The notes under the pieces: generated by a model
What the model was told of the DNA's origin: nothing
The model's database searches: none
What the model saw: the letters and a program-made list of their open reading frames with translations, nothing else
Translations under genes and position numbers: made by a program
DNA from: Arenibacter palladensis
GTDB taxonomy: Bacteria; Bacteroidota; Bacteroidia; Flavobacteriales; Flavobacteriaceae
Length of the DNA stretch: 64,000 bases
Assembly (NCBI RefSeq): GCF_900129275.1
Contig: NZ_FQUX01000007.1
Location: forward strand, 1 to 64,000
Direction of reading: 5' to 3'
Part shown: positions 26,501 to 36,219 of the stretch, piece after piece
Layout: every line of letters begins with the position of its first letter
Numbering within the stretch: the stretch's first letter is position 1

Positions 26501-28522
26501 TCAATTATCTCCGGAATTTTCTATAAAGTACAACAATATTTTTTTAATATCGTTCACGGTGCCCAAAGTAAGACCGCCATTGGTGGCCCCTGTAATCCAA
26601 TACAATACCATGCCGGCATCCGAACAATCCCATTTGCCTTTTTGAAATGTAACAACATCGTCAACCTCTGCAATTTTTCCTTGTATCCAGACCCATTGCA
26701 TTCTAGGATCCAGGTGGTTTTTAGCCCAATCCCATTCCGGTAGTGCTACTTTTAAGTAAGTGTTTTGGTCCGGAATGCGAACTTCTTCGACCCCAAAATC
26801 CAAGATTTGCTGCCATGTATAAAAATCACCGGCATCATCATTTGCCGGGTGATGTGTGATCACTTTTACATATTTGTGTTTGGATTTTTTTGATGCTGCC
26901 AATGCCATTCCAATAATATCCGGCTCACCAGCTTCAATAATCCATAAGGGGTCTTCTTTGGAAGAAGCATTAATGGCTGCACTCAGATCCTTAACGGTTT
27001 TCTCTTGTTGCCATTTTGCATCCAAGAAAGTTAGTCCATCAAAACCGCCCCAGCGTCTAGCGGTTACATCGCAGGCAGCTTGCATCAATGCATGTCTTTC
27101 TTTTTCAGCCGCTTCTGAAATCCTGTTGTCACGTACCAGATCACAACTATGTGAATAATGAACCAGTCTATTTTCCAGTCCCGAAGCCCGTAGTAAAGCA
27201 ATTGAAACTGCGGTTCCGCCAAGGTCATCCGGGTCTGGCGAGTTGCCATCGGCGACAATGGCAATACGTCCCATTGGAGGTTTAATGGTTAATTTTGTTA
27301 TTTCCGTTTCTTCAGGAGATGGGTCAAATGGTGTTTGCTGTACTTCTTTTCCTTTCCCCACGGGAGCGAAAATTATTCCAGACCAGCGGCCCCTAGCCCA
27401 CTCTTTACCATCCTCACTTCCAATTATCGACTTTACTGAAATTTTGTCTCCTTTTTTTAGGCTAACGTTTTCCCACAATGCATTATAATTTTTACCCTCT
27501 TCAAATATTTTCTTGGCCAATGGAGGGGAATATGACCCTAGTTCTTTGTCATTAATGTGTACCGTAAACTTTGATCGCCCATCGTTTTCACCTACGGCAA
27601 CCAACAAAATGTCATAATTGGCACTTTTAAAATTAAAGGTGGTAGTTGTTTGGGCTTCTTTATTTTTTTCTGGTTCTATGGCGAGCCATTTACCGTCAGC
27701 ATCCTTATAAAAACTGGTTGCATCAATTGGAAAATCATCCACAGGTAGTGTCTTGTTCTCTAAAACGGTGGAGGAAATGGTCTGGAAGTAAGTTGTCACG
27801 GGTAACGAAGCTGACACTGCGGTCCCTTGTTCTTTTGGGATATAATCAATGTCGTTTGTCATGAGAAATTTGTCAAATACAAAACCGTCCTCACGCATAC
27901 TAAACTGAATATCGTGTATACCACTTTTCTCGATGTCCAAATAAATTTTTTTAGGTACCCCACAATGCACGTCTTTTGTTCTTTGCTTACTTTCCCAAGT
28001 CCATTTATTCTTGCCTTCGCACCATTGCATTCTTTGCCCATGGACAGGCCACTCATTATTTAATCCGACATGTATGCTGTTATCTTCGCTGCCCGTACTG
28101 AATGCCCTTGCCCAAATATAATAACGCCCTGGATTATTTATTTTTACTTTATAATGAACTATGGCAGCTTTTCCTGGGTCATTGGAGAAGTTTTCCCCAT
28201 GTATCAGTTTATCAGAATGGTTGATCCTGGTATCGGGCAATATTTCAATATAAGCATTATTGCTGGCACTATTTAAAGGATTTTCCTCAACATCTTGACC
28301 CAGCTGTGGGGATTCCAATTTTGAAGTTCTGTACCATTGTCTCTTTTCATAATTACTTTGCTTGTAAAAGTATTCTGCTTCAACAATTACGAGGCCTTCT
28401 TTTTCTTCATAATTATTTTCTTCACCTACAACGGGTTGCGTAAATTCGGATTTTTGGGCATTTAAGATTATGCTAGAGATACCCATAATTGTTGTCAATA
28501 TAAATAAGGATCTAGTTTTCAT
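26501..28522 (-). CDS. Two-domain secreted protein: malectin/CBM-like N-terminus and nucleoside-hydrolase-like C-terminus
   Basis: The ATG at 28522 gives MKTRSLFILTTIMGISSIIL with a signal peptide; an in-frame ATG at 28555 is less likely. Residues about 40-230 (GLVIVEAEYFYKQSNYEKRQW, YYIWARAFSTGSEDNSIHVGLN, YLDIEKSGIHDIQFSMREDGFVFDKFLMT) look like a carbohydrate-binding beta-sandwich of the kind fused to GH115 or malectin-like proteins. A second beta region follows. From about 410 (IAIVADGNSPDPDDLGGTAVSIALL) the DGN.PDPDD pattern recalls the Asp-rich calcium site of nucleoside-hydrolase-like proteins, continuing to the C-terminus. I cannot assign a reaction. It lies in the operon between Gfo/Idh/MocA and ThuA genes. 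Confidence 0.6.
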   Translation of the reverse strand: MKTRSLFILTTIMGISSIILNAQKSEFTQPVVGEENNYEEKEGLVIVEAEYFYKQSNYEKRQWYRTSKLESPQLGQDVEENPLNSASNNAYIEILPDTRINHSDKLIHGENFSNDPGKAAIVHYKVKINNPGRYYIWARAFSTGSEDNSIHVGLNNEWPVHGQRMQWCEGKNKWTWESKQRTKDVHCGVPKKIYLDIEKSGIHDIQFSMREDGFVFDKFLMTNDIDYIPKEQGTAVSASLPVTTYFQTISSTVLENKTLPVDDFPIDATSFYKDADGKWLAIEPEKNKEAQTTTTFNFKSANYDILLVAVGENDGRSKFTVHINDKELGSYSPPLAKKIFEEGKNYNALWENVSLKKGDKISVKSIIGSEDGKEWARGRWSGIIFAPVGKGKEVQQTPFDPSPEETEITKLTIKPPMGRIAIVADGNSPDPDDLGGTAVSIALLRASGLENRLVHYSHSCDLVRDNRISEAAEKERHALMQAACDVTARRWGGFDGLTFLDAKWQQEKTVKDLSAAINASSKEDPLWIIEAGEPDIIGMALAASKKSKHKYVKVITHHPANDDAGDFYTWQQILDFGVEEVRIPDQNTYLKVALPEWDWAKNHLDPRMQWVWIQGKIAEVDDVVTFQKGKWDCSDAGMVLYWITGATNGGLTLGTVNDIKKILLYFIENSGDN

Positions 28523-28772
28523 CTTATTGCCTATTTTATAAAATAATAACTTCAAAATTCTTAATAATAAATATGTTGCGATTCCAAATCAGTTAAGCCT
28601 GTTGGAAAACACATCCTTCTTCAAGGTTAGATATCGGGCTTCTTTCGACTAGAGTGATGGAACATTATAATTCAGGTTCCTGCTCGCATGATTATTTCAT
28701 GTGTTATTCAACAACTAAACCATATTAAATCAGTTGAAACCGATTTAAAGAACTTCAATTTTTGACTACATT

Positions 28773-30110
28773 TTAAAGGATGACCTCCCAACCTTTTGCA
28801 TACTCTCTTCCCCATAAGGCCAAGGCTTTACGGTCTAGCATTCTTCCGGTAGTGGGGTCTATTTCAAAACCATTCCCAATTCTGTAGGCTACATTGCCAT
28901 AGTGCACCAAGGCCATGCTTTTGGATGCATCATCAATTGGTGCCTGTAAGGTTTCCTTACCCCTAATGGTATTGAAAAAATTCGCAACATGAATAGTAGT
29001 CATTCCGCCGCCACCACCTAGTTCTATACCACCTTCTTTATATTTGGCATTAACAGTTTTTACTAAATTGCCAGCCCTGTCATAAAGCTTGTACAAATCG
29101 CGGTTTACATAAACACTGCCTTCACTACCATAAATAATAGTGCCTCGGCCCCCGCCATATGTTCCATATCCATTTCTACTTTTGCCATCCCATTTTATAG
29201 TGGTATTGTTGTCGAATTTAAAGGTTGCTTCCATGGTATCGTACATTTCCCAGCCATCATTAACAAAGGCTGATTTAATGCCATCGGCCTCCACATGATT
29301 CGGAAAATCTACTTGCAGGGCCCAACGGGCTACATCCAACTCGTGGGTACCGTTATTGCCCAATTCAGCTGTTCCATAGTTCCATCCGTACCAGTGCCAA
29401 TTATAATTCCAGGTTTCAGAGGTGTAATCCCGTCTAACGGCCGGCCCTTGAAATAATTCCCAATCCAAACCAGTAGGTACGGCTGCAGGTTTTTGCAATG
29501 GTACTTCTCCCCGTGAATTACTAAAAAAAGCAACGGCTTTATAAGGTGTGCCAATTACCCCATTATGTATTTCCTTAATAATTTCAATGGTATGCTCGGC
29601 TGAACGTTGTTGATTGCCCATTTGCACAACTCGGTCGTACTTTTTTTGGGCTGCTACCAATAGCTCATTTTCGGCCATATTATGGCTACAAGGTTTTTCT
29701 ACATATACGTGCTTACCTTCTTTAATCGCCATGATAGATCCCGGAGCATGCCAATGGTCCGGTGTAAGGTTAAAGAGGGCATCAACATTCTTATCCGCCA
29801 ACACCTTTCGGATATCGTTTTCAAGCTTTGGAGTGTAACCCAAGCGTGGGGTCATTTCCTTTGCAGCTTTTAAACGTTGACTCTCCATTACATCACAAAG
29901 GTAAACGAGCTCAACATTGTTACTTTTCAATTCTACAGGTGTATAAATAGCGCCGACCCGACGGCCCAAACCAGCAATGGCAACTTGAATTCTTTCATTG
30001 GAACCTATTATCCTTTTATAGCTTTTGGCCGACAATTTTGTAGACCCAAGAACCACGCCAGCTGAGCCAACAGCAGCAGTGCGAATGAAGTTTCGTCTAG
30101 TTTTATTCAT
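28773..30110 (-). CDS. Gfo/Idh/MocA family oxidoreductase with Tat signal
   Basis: This 445-residue protein has a twin-arginine signal (TRRNFIRTAAVGSAGVVLGS). The NAD(P)-binding Rossmann fold shows VAIAGLGRRVGAIY and VYLCDVME. The EKP motif (VYVEKPCSHN, about 135) carries the Lys conserved in the family. The C-terminal half has the expected substrate-domain features (WNYNWHWYGWNYGTAELGNNGTHELDVARWAL). Exported members of this family act on sugars and some cleave glycosides by a transient 3-keto oxidation (GH109 and ThuB-like logic). It precedes the two-domain protein and ThuA in the same unit. The specific substrate is unknown. Confidence 0.9.
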   Translation of the reverse strand: MNKTRRNFIRTAAVGSAGVVLGSTKLSAKSYKRIIGSNERIQVAIAGLGRRVGAIYTPVELKSNNVELVYLCDVMESQRLKAAKEMTPRLGYTPKLENDIRKVLADKNVDALFNLTPDHWHAPGSIMAIKEGKHVYVEKPCSHNMAENELLVAAQKKYDRVVQMGNQQRSAEHTIEIIKEIHNGVIGTPYKAVAFFSNSRGEVPLQKPAAVPTGLDWELFQGPAVRRDYTSETWNYNWHWYGWNYGTAELGNNGTHELDVARWALQVDFPNHVEADGIKSAFVNDGWEMYDTMEATFKFDNNTTIKWDGKSRNGYGTYGGGRGTIIYGSEGSVYVNRDLYKLYDRAGNLVKTVNAKYKEGGIELGGGGGMTTIHVANFFNTIRGKETLQAPIDDASKSMALVHYGNVAYRIGNGFEIDPTTGRMLDRKALALWGREYAKGWEVIL

Positions 30111-30254
30111 GGTAATTATTTGTAGTTATCATTACTTTTATGATGGCATTACGCCTTCCAAACGCTTCCTCTAATAGACAAACGAATGCTTCTTGATAAT
30201 GGACTTGGCCAATATTATATATAAGAAGAGATAAAACAGTTTTAAGCAAATACA

Positions 30255-33200
30255 TTAAAACGAATTAATTACCAATTTTATCTCATGTTTACCAGGCTCC
30301 AACCTAACCGAACCAAAGGCCGACGCCACTTTCTTCCCGTTGTGCATTAGCTCTTTTCCAGGTGCGGGGGCCATTTCAAATTCGGCGACCATATTGGCGG
30401 GGATTTCAATAGTATATAATTGCAATCTAGGATTGGCGTAGGTGTAGCTTGCTTTTATAGTTCCTTTAATGGTGGGGACTTCAATACTGCTGTTCTTTAA
30501 ATCGCCCATCTGCGGTTTAATGGACGCTATGCCAAATCCTGGGGTTTTGGGTTGAATGCCCCATAGTCCACGGGGAATGGCGTTGGCAGGGACCGCCCCC
30601 CACGCATGGTTCCAATCCAGATTATTCTTATACTTTAAATCCCAGGCTTCCAAGGTGATGGTAGAGCCGATACGGATCATATTGTACCAACTTCTGTCAC
30701 TGGTATCGGTCAATAGACTTAGGGCATAATCTTCCGCGCCCGCATTGTACAGGCCATCCATTAAGTATTGTGAACCATATACACTACAGGCCATTCCCCT
30801 CGATTTTACAAATTCAACTACCGAGCCTATATGTTCTTTGGGAACCATATTGAATGCCAAAGGCATCATGTTGGCATGTAAGGAGGCGTGGTCCGTACCG
30901 ATTCCATCAACATAAATTCCCCTCTTGGTATCGAACATCTTTTCATTGAATGCCTTCTTCGCTTTTAAGGCCCTTAGTTTAAAATCCAAAGCCTCTTGTG
31001 TTTTACCCAGGACCTTGGCAAATTCGGCCATTATTTTCATGTTCTGGTAGTAAAATGCATTCACTACAGTGTTATAATCCTTGAAAACGTAACCGTCGCG
31101 TTCTCCTTTGTTGTTGGGATCCCCGCCCCAGCCTGCAGAGGGCCAATCCACTATATCCCTAAAGGTTTCCTTCATGGTCTTTGGAAATCCAAGATTGGCC
31201 ATTAATTCCGGGGTCATCTTGGTAGAGGTTATCAGGCCATCTTCGTTCGCTAGTTCATAAAGGGTTTTATATTTTAACTGATCGTAGTATTTCTGTATGA
31301 GTTCTGTGTTGCCCGTATACATATAATCGGCATAAAACATAAGTGCCACATGCTGTTGCCATTCGGTAGGCCATGTAGGATGTTCCATAAAATATTCAAT
31401 GGTCTGTCTGGCTATGGCATATTCTCTATCGGTAGTATAATGGCTCAATTGGTTCAAATAGGCATCGGCCTCATATGGAATCCGCTCGCGGTCCCCATCT
31501 ACGTAAAGCCCGTTAAAGGTAGTGGCCTTTATAGAGTACTTACATAAATCCCAAACCTGATTCAAAATATCATTGGAACTGCTAAAACTGCTGGAATCAT
31601 CCTCCCAGTAACTATGATAGGCAAGTTGTGTAAAATTGTCAGCGGTCAAGGGTTCTTGGGCCCCTTCCACTTCTGCGTATCGGAAAGGCATTAAGACCGG
31701 GAAGCCTTCCGGTAAAGGAAGTGCTTTGCCCGGCAGGGTGTTTCTTTTGTCCGGTTTGATCTGAAGTTGATATTGCGTTTTATTAGGCGTCACCGGTACC
31801 TTGATTTCTTGGTACCTGATATGGCTTTTTTCAAAAGGCTTTCTGTTAATATTATTACCCTCCAATTGTTCCCCGATTCGGAAAGTAAGGATATGATCGG
31901 TTTTGGCATTATAGGTAAAATCAATGGTAGCGAAGGCCGCTTTTCCAAAATCTACAAAATAGGTGTCCCCTCTTTTTTCGAATAGGACCGGTTTTATTTT
32001 ATCTATTTGAAAACTGTTCGGTGTTGTAATGGTTGCTTTGGGACTGCCCATAATAAACGGTTGGGTTTTGGAATATCTTGATAGTCGATTGTCCTGGTCC
32101 CAAATACGTACTTTCCAGAAGTAGGTCTCCCCACTTTTTAGCTGGGTTCCTCCGTGTTCTATTTCCGTCGAGGCATTGGATCTTATTTGTCCACTATTCC
32201 AAACATCACCAATGTTGTTATTTATTTTTTCTTCGGATGAGGCTACCAATATTTGATAGGCCGATTGGGTAACAGCGCCTTCCGGTACTACCCAGCCGTA
32301 TTCTGGCTTGGGATCAATAATACTAACTCCGGCGGTGTTTCTTATCCATTCTACAATTAAATTGGAAGGTCCTTTGGAATAATCATCGGATAGTTCAAGT
32401 ATAAGGCTGTTCGTTTTCTTTCGAAAGGATTCAAGTTTATTGGTATATTTTGAATCTTTCGCAAGGTTGTTGATTTCCTTTGGATCGTCTTTTAAATTAT
32501 AAAGTTCCTCATAGGACTGATCGTTTACATAGCGGAAGTATTTCCAATCTTTGGTCCGTACCCCTTCACTAGGGGGGATATTTTCAAATTCCCATAGATG
32601 TTCTATCAAAATAGTATCGCGCTCAAAATCGGTTTTGGGATTTTTGATGATCGGCATTAGGCTTTTGCCCTGCCATCCCTTGGGTTGTTTCAAACCTGCC
32701 AAATCTAGAATAGTGGACGGCACATCAACGTTCAATGCCAAGGCATCGTTGTCCTTCTGTTTTTTTAAACGCGGGTCGAACACAATTAAGGGCACCCGTA
32801 TGGAATTATCATATAACAACCATTTTCCGGCAAGCTGACGTTCTCCCAGGAAATAACCATTATCCCCCATTAAAATGATTACCGTGTTCTTATCGAGCCC
32901 TTTTTTCCTTAGTTCCTCCCTGATCTTGGCAATTTCACGATCAATACCCGAAATCATCCTGTAATAGCCCTTTACGCTATGTTGGTATTTTTCAGGAGTG
33001 TCGTAACGCCATGTCCATCGTAAACGGTTAAATCCGTCACGTACAAACTTCGGTTGGGCTTCAAAGTATTTGTCTTCGCCCAGTTCTGGTCCGGGCATAT
33101 CCATGTTCTGAAGCAGCAAATCTGACTCCTGTTGCCAAAAATATTGATCTTTGGCCGAGTCGTGTGCATGTGGCGCACTAAAACTTAGGGAAAGACAAAA

Positions 33201-33776
33201 TGGGGTATCGGTATCGGCTTTCGCAATAAAGTCTATAGCCTGTTGACCCGTATATCGGGTAAGGTGTACCGTATCTTTGCCTATGGTTTTGTAATAATAC
33301 CCGCGCCTGTCGTTATACTGATTGTTGCGGTCATAGGATTCATAAGTATCGAACTGTTTTTCTAGATCATCATACCTAACACCGTACTTTCCATAGAAGC
33401 CGGTGTAGTATCCGTTTTTTTTCAAGATGGTCGGATAGGAGTCTGCCATATAGGATTCTCGAATATTTCCCGTCTGGAAATTAAAGTTATGGGTACGCTC
33501 ATATAGGCCGGTCAAAATGCTTGCCCTACTGGCCGCACAGATAGGGGTGGTTACAATGGCATTCTTGAAATAAGTGCCTTCCTCGGCCAATTTATCCATT
33601 TCCGGAGTGGATATGAGTTTGTTGCCTGCATAGCCCAAGGCATCAAATCTTTGGTCATCCGTTAAAATGAAGATAATATTGGGTTTTTTAGTTTGCTGTT
33701 GTTGCGTTGCTTTTTGTGCTTTTAATGGAATGGCGCAAACGAAAAGGAGTATTACAACAATAATTCTAACTTTCAT
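30255..33776 (-). CDS. Bifunctional S1 sulfatase / GH78 alpha-L-rhamnosidase fusion
   Basis: The ATG at 33776 gives [21 protein letters not shown], a good signal peptide; an in-frame ATG at 33836 adds 20 residues before it. The protein is about 1173 residues. The sulfatase half (about 30-470) has [20 protein letters not shown], the motif C-A-A-S-R (A instead of P, an accepted variant) and [19 protein letters not shown]. From about 490 comes a GH78-type Ig-like domain ([19 protein letters not shown]), then a catalytic domain with [18 protein letters not shown] near residue 750 and [18 protein letters not shown], and a C-terminal beta domain. One polypeptide could desulfate and release rhamnose. 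The same fusion is known, to my memory, in ulvan loci. It heads the long minus-strand unit. Confidence 0.93.
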   Translation of the reverse strand: MKVRIIVVILLFVCAIPLKAQKATQQQQTKKPNIIFILTDDQRFDALGYAGNKLISTPEMDKLAEEGTYFKNAIVTTPICAASRASILTGLYERTHNFNFQTGNIRESYMADSYPTILKKNGYYTGFYGKYGVRYDDLEKQFDTYESYDRNNQYNDRRGYYYKTIGKDTVHLTRYTGQQAIDFIAKADTDTPFCLSLSFSAPHAHDSAKDQYFWQQESDLLLQNMDMPGPELGEDKYFEAQPKFVRDGFNRLRWTWRYDTPEKYQHSVKGYYRMISGIDREIAKIREELRKKGLDKNTVIILMGDNGYFLGERQLAGKWLLYDNSIRVPLIVFDPRLKKQKDNDALALNVDVPSTILDLAGLKQPKGWQGKSLMPIIKNPKTDFERDTILIEHLWEFENIPPSEGVRTKDWKYFRYVNDQSYEELYNLKDDPKEINNLAKDSKYTNKLESFRKKTNSLILELSDDYSKGPSNLIVEWIRNTAGVSIIDPKPEYGWVVPEGAVTQSAYQILVASSEEKINNNIGDVWNSGQIRSNASTEIEHGGTQLKSGETYFWKVRIWDQDNRLSRYSKTQPFIMGSPKATITTPNSFQIDKIKPVLFEKRGDTYFVDFGKAAFATIDFTYNAKTDHILTFRIGEQLEGNNINRKPFEKSHIRYQEIKVPVTPNKTQYQLQIKPDKRNTLPGKALPLPEGFPVLMPFRYAEVEGAQEPLTADNFTQLAYHSYWEDDSSSFSSSNDILNQVWDLCKYSIKATTFNGLYVDGDRERIPYEADAYLNQLSHYTTDREYAIARQTIEYFMEHPTWPTEWQQHVALMFYADYMYTGNTELIQKYYDQLKYKTLYELANEDGLITSTKMTPELMANLGFPKTMKETFRDIVDWPSAGWGGDPNNKGERDGYVFKDYNTVVNAFYYQNMKIMAEFAKVLGKTQEALDFKLRALKAKKAFNEKMFDTKRGIYVDGIGTDHASLHANMMPLAFNMVPKEHIGSVVEFVKSRGMACSVYGSQYLMDGLYNAGAEDYALSLLTDTSDRSWYNMIRIGSTITLEAWDLKYKNNLDWNHAWGAVPANAIPRGLWGIQPKTPGFGIASIKPQMGDLKNSSIEVPTIKGTIKASYTYANPRLQLYTIEIPANMVAEFEMAPAPGKELMHNGKKVASAFGSVRLEPGKHEIKLVINSF

Positions 33777-33878
33777 CAATCCGTGTTTTTTGTTTTTAAT
33801 CGGCAAATAGGATTTGCCCATAGTTATTTGGTTCATAAATTAAGATTTATCACGTCTAATTTCAAAAGAAAAAGTAGT

Positions 33879-33896
33879 TTTCCAATGAATTGGAAA
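33879..33896. other. Perfect inverted repeat in the leader of the fusion gene
   Basis: TTTCCAAT (33879-33886) and ATTGGAAA (33889-33896) flank a two-base centre. The site lies downstream of regulon promoter 5 and about 100 bp before the start codon, so it is transcribed and could be an RNA hairpin or an operator. Confidence 0.45.
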
Positions 33897-33949
33897 TGTT
33901 ACTCCAGATTTAAAAAAAACGGAATTACTTCCATAGAAATAGACTTTAT

Positions 33950-33995
33950 CAAACTTAATCTTTATATGCCCATTACCTATCCTGTGCTGTCCTGT
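33950..33995 (-). promoter_or_regulatory. Regulon promoter 5 (sulfatase-GH78 fusion unit)
   Basis: On the minus strand ACAGG ACAGC ACAGG ATAGG (33995-33976) is followed after 18 bp by TAAGTTTG (33957-33950), a perfect TAnnTTTG -7 box. It drives the long unit from the fusion gene to the sulfatase at 20785, with a leader of about 165 nt. Confidence 0.82.
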
Positions 33996-34057
33996 CCGCA
34001 GTGAAAATTATTTTTATTTTGAGGTTGGAGTGGGGGAGTTGATTGCCTATAGATCCC

Positions 34058-34096
34058 AAAAAAAAAGGATGAAAGTTTTGAATTTCACCCCTTTTT
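34058..34096 (-). terminator. Rho-independent terminator of the second SusCD operon
   Basis: On the minus strand a stem AAAAAGG..TGAAA/TTTCA..CCTTTTT with an 8-nt loop and a small internal loop is followed by a run of nine T. It lies 85 bp after the stop of the DUF1080 gene and between that operon and promoter 5. Confidence 0.7.
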
Positions 34097-34180
34097 CCCA
34101 GTCTTAATTTTTTATGCTTAAGCGCTACCTAACAATTGACGGTCAGGCTCAAATCTTCTTAAAAGAAGAAATTTTCAATC

Positions 34181-34984
34181 CTATAAGTTCTTCAATTTTA
34201 TATTTCTATATTCCACCTTCATGGGAGGCCCTACGTGTACCTGCACTCCCAAATGACCTTTGGACGCCCGGTTAACCGTGTCATCGTCGATTACCTCGCT
34301 CATTAGAATGCCATTAATGTAATGCTGTAATTTGTTTCCTTTGATGATAAGGTGGGCTTCGTTCCAATCTTCACTTTTGATCTTTGTCTTTAGTTCGTCC
34401 GAATCCCCAAGTGATTCCAAAACTTCCCTGCTCTGCCAAGCATTCTTCGCCACATTGGCCCTTAAAGATCCGGGGGTATCCGGATTTTCTTGGGACGTTA
34501 TTCTGGCTTTTTCACCACGATAGGCCAGTGTAGCTCGCTTTTTCTCTTCATAGTTCTGTCCGGTATATCTGATTTTACCATCTATATCGGCCTGATATCC
34601 ACGTAATGCAAAGGGTATGGTGTCGATTCTTTCACTCCGGTAATTTATGCCACTGTTTCCAGCTTCCGCAATACGGAATTCGAGCTTCAGTTCAAAATCT
34701 GCAGGCTGTCCGCCTTTCCATATAATAAAGGTGTTGTTCTTTAATAAGGTTGTGGGGGTTACCTCTCCCACAAGATTGCCGTTCTCTACCCTCCAATAAT
34801 TGGGGTCTCCTTCCCAGTTGTCAAGCGTTTTGCCATCAAATATTTGTACAAATCCGTCCTGTTCTGTTGTGGCCGCTGCCATTTCCTGCTGCGGTTTATC
34901 TTCTTTTTTCTCTTTACAGGACTGTAGGCCTATAATGGCAATCAGCACTAATATAAGTGGCTTAAAAGTTCTTTTCAAATTCAT
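34181..34984 (-). CDS. DUF1080 lipoprotein, 3-keto-disaccharide hydrolase family
   Basis: This 267-residue protein has a lipoprotein signal (LIAIIGLQSC, Cys23). The DUF1080 lectin-like beta-sandwich spans about 45-265: FVQIFDGKTLDNWEGDPNYWRVENGNLVGE, DFELKLEFRIAEAGNSGINYRSE, LRGYQADIDG, HLIIKGNKLQHYINGILMSEV and GHLGVQVHVGPPMKVEYRNIKLK. The family includes enzymes cleaving 3-keto-glycosides by elimination, and others possibly only binding sugars. It is the last gene of the SusC-SusD-cytochrome-FG-GAP operon, 3 bp after the FG-GAP gene, and a terminator follows. Together with GMC and Gfo/Idh/MocA enzymes in the regulon it suggests 3-keto chemistry (inference). Confidence 0.9.
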   Translation of the reverse strand: MNLKRTFKPLILVLIAIIGLQSCKEKKEDKPQQEMAAATTEQDGFVQIFDGKTLDNWEGDPNYWRVENGNLVGEVTPTTLLKNNTFIIWKGGQPADFELKLEFRIAEAGNSGINYRSERIDTIPFALRGYQADIDGKIRYTGQNYEEKKRATLAYRGEKARITSQENPDTPGSLRANVAKNAWQSREVLESLGDSDELKTKIKSEDWNEAHLIIKGNKLQHYINGILMSEVIDDDTVNRASKGHLGVQVHVGPPMKVEYRNIKLKNL

Positions 34985-34987
34985 GAT

Positions 34988-36217
34988 TTATTGTTTAATA
35001 GGTTCGTTGTAATAAATGTTAAGGCCATCTTTTCCGGCCACGATAATATCTTTCATTCCGTTATTGTCCACATCCGAAACACTAAAGTAGACTCCGGTTC
35101 CCTTTCCATGGCCATAGGGGCCATAATCTATAACTTGTTTACTAAAATGCTCCCCGTTCCACTTGAAATAATAAAGTCCAAGGTCATCGTTACCGCCTGG
35201 GTCTTTTCCATTATGGGCACGGTAACGCTTACCAGTTACCAGTTCATTTTCCCCATCCCCATCTATATCGGTCCATTCCATACTGTGGTACTGTGAATTG
35301 TATGGGTCTATGGGGTGCTTTATCCATTGGGTTTTTTGTTTTTTGGTTGCGGGTTTTTGTTCGTACCTAAATAGGCCGTAATCATGTCCTTGACCAACAA
35401 TAAGGTCCGAAAGGCCATCCTTGTTTACATCGGCAACTATTATGGGAACACTTGCAGTGCCCAATTCAAATTCCTGATGTAATTTCCATTCCCCCGTAAA
35501 GGTATTCTCGGGTGCTTGTAACCAACCTTTGGATACAATAATATCTGTAAGTCCGTCGCCGTTTATATCACCAAACCCAAGGCCATGTCCGTGCGGACCT
35601 AAAATGGAGTGTTTGCTAAAACTTCCTACACCTTTTTTGTTGGCATTCAACAGCAATCTATAAATTACCAAAGAGTCATTGGGAGTATTGGGAATTATTT
35701 CCACGATACCGTCCCCATCCAAATCCCAAGAACGGCTGCTCTCTATGTTACCTGCTTCGGCTATCAAATGTTCCTGCCATTCACCTCCATCCCCAGGGTT
35801 TTGCTTCCATACCAATTGTTTCCCGAACCAGCCACCAGTAATGAAGTCGGTAAGTCCATCCCCGTTAACATCCATAGGAATGGTAGAAAAATCGTCATAA
35901 TATTCCCCATATCTTTTTGCCGATCCTATATAGTGCCGGGTTTGAAAATGGGGTCCTTTGTACCAATAGGCTCCTGAGACAAGGTCCAGTTTGCCGTCGT
36001 TGTCCACATCGAACACCCCTACGGTTTCGTAACTTTCGGAAGCTATCTGTTGCTTGGTAAATTTTAAGGGTCTCTCCTGTGCAAAAAGGAAAGTGCCTGT
36101 TAGTAAAAAGACAGTGCATATTAAAAACGCTGCACCGTTTAAGTTAATAGCGTTTAACATAAACGGTGCAGGTCTTTTTAACCTGTAAGGACCGGTCAAA
36201 GCAATTGAATTAGCCAT
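34988..36217 (-). CDS. FG-GAP/VCBS repeat beta-propeller protein
   Basis: This 409-residue exported protein is built from at least six FG-GAP repeats with calcium-loop motifs of the type DVDNDGKLDLVSG, DVNGDGLTDFITG, DLDGDGIVEIIP, DINGDGLTDIIVS, DVNKDGLSDLIVG, DIDGDGENELVTG and DVDNNGMKDIIVA. That is an integrin-like beta-propeller, generally a binding or scaffold module. The start at 36217 is two bases after the previous stop (coupled); a second ATG at 36160 lies inside a hairpin and would drop the positively charged RLKR region before the hydrophobic signal. It sits between a cytochrome c protein and DUF1080, which suggests a surface complex with them. Confidence 0.88.
   Translation of the reverse strand: MANSIALTGPYRLKRPAPFMLNAINLNGAAFLICTVFLLTGTFLFAQERPLKFTKQQIASESYETVGVFDVDNDGKLDLVSGAYWYKGPHFQTRHYIGSAKRYGEYYDDFSTIPMDVNGDGLTDFITGGWFGKQLVWKQNPGDGGEWQEHLIAEAGNIESSRSWDLDGDGIVEIIPNTPNDSLVIYRLLLNANKKGVGSFSKHSILGPHGHGLGFGDINGDGLTDIIVSKGWLQAPENTFTGEWKLHQEFELGTASVPIIVADVNKDGLSDLIVGQGHDYGLFRYEQKPATKKQKTQWIKHPIDPYNSQYHSMEWTDIDGDGENELVTGKRYRAHNGKDPGGNDDLGLYYFKWNGEHFSKQVIDYGPYGHGKGTGVYFSVSDVDNNGMKDIIVAGKDGLNIYYNEPIKQ
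36131..36170 (-). other. Hairpin around an internal start codon
   Basis: TGCACCGTTT (36131-36140) pairs perfectly with AAACGGTGCA (36161-36170), with an inner GTTAA/TTAAC pair. The internal ATG at 36160-36158 of the FG-GAP gene lies at the boundary between the two stems. In the mRNA this start would be occluded, favouring the start at 36217, or conditional use. Confidence 0.55.
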
Positions 36218-36219
36218 TG

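Noticed and set aside
28639-28700. Weak GAGCAGGA-like match upstream of the minus-strand gene at 28522
   Set aside because: Only one of the three units is recognisable and there is no -7 box at the required distance, so it was not counted as a ninth promoter.
28773-30110. Naming this Gfo/Idh/MocA protein a GH109 alpha-N-acetylgalactosaminidase
   Set aside because: The family is broad and no motif visible here separates GH109 from other exported oxidoreductases; a galactosamine substrate does not fit the locus.
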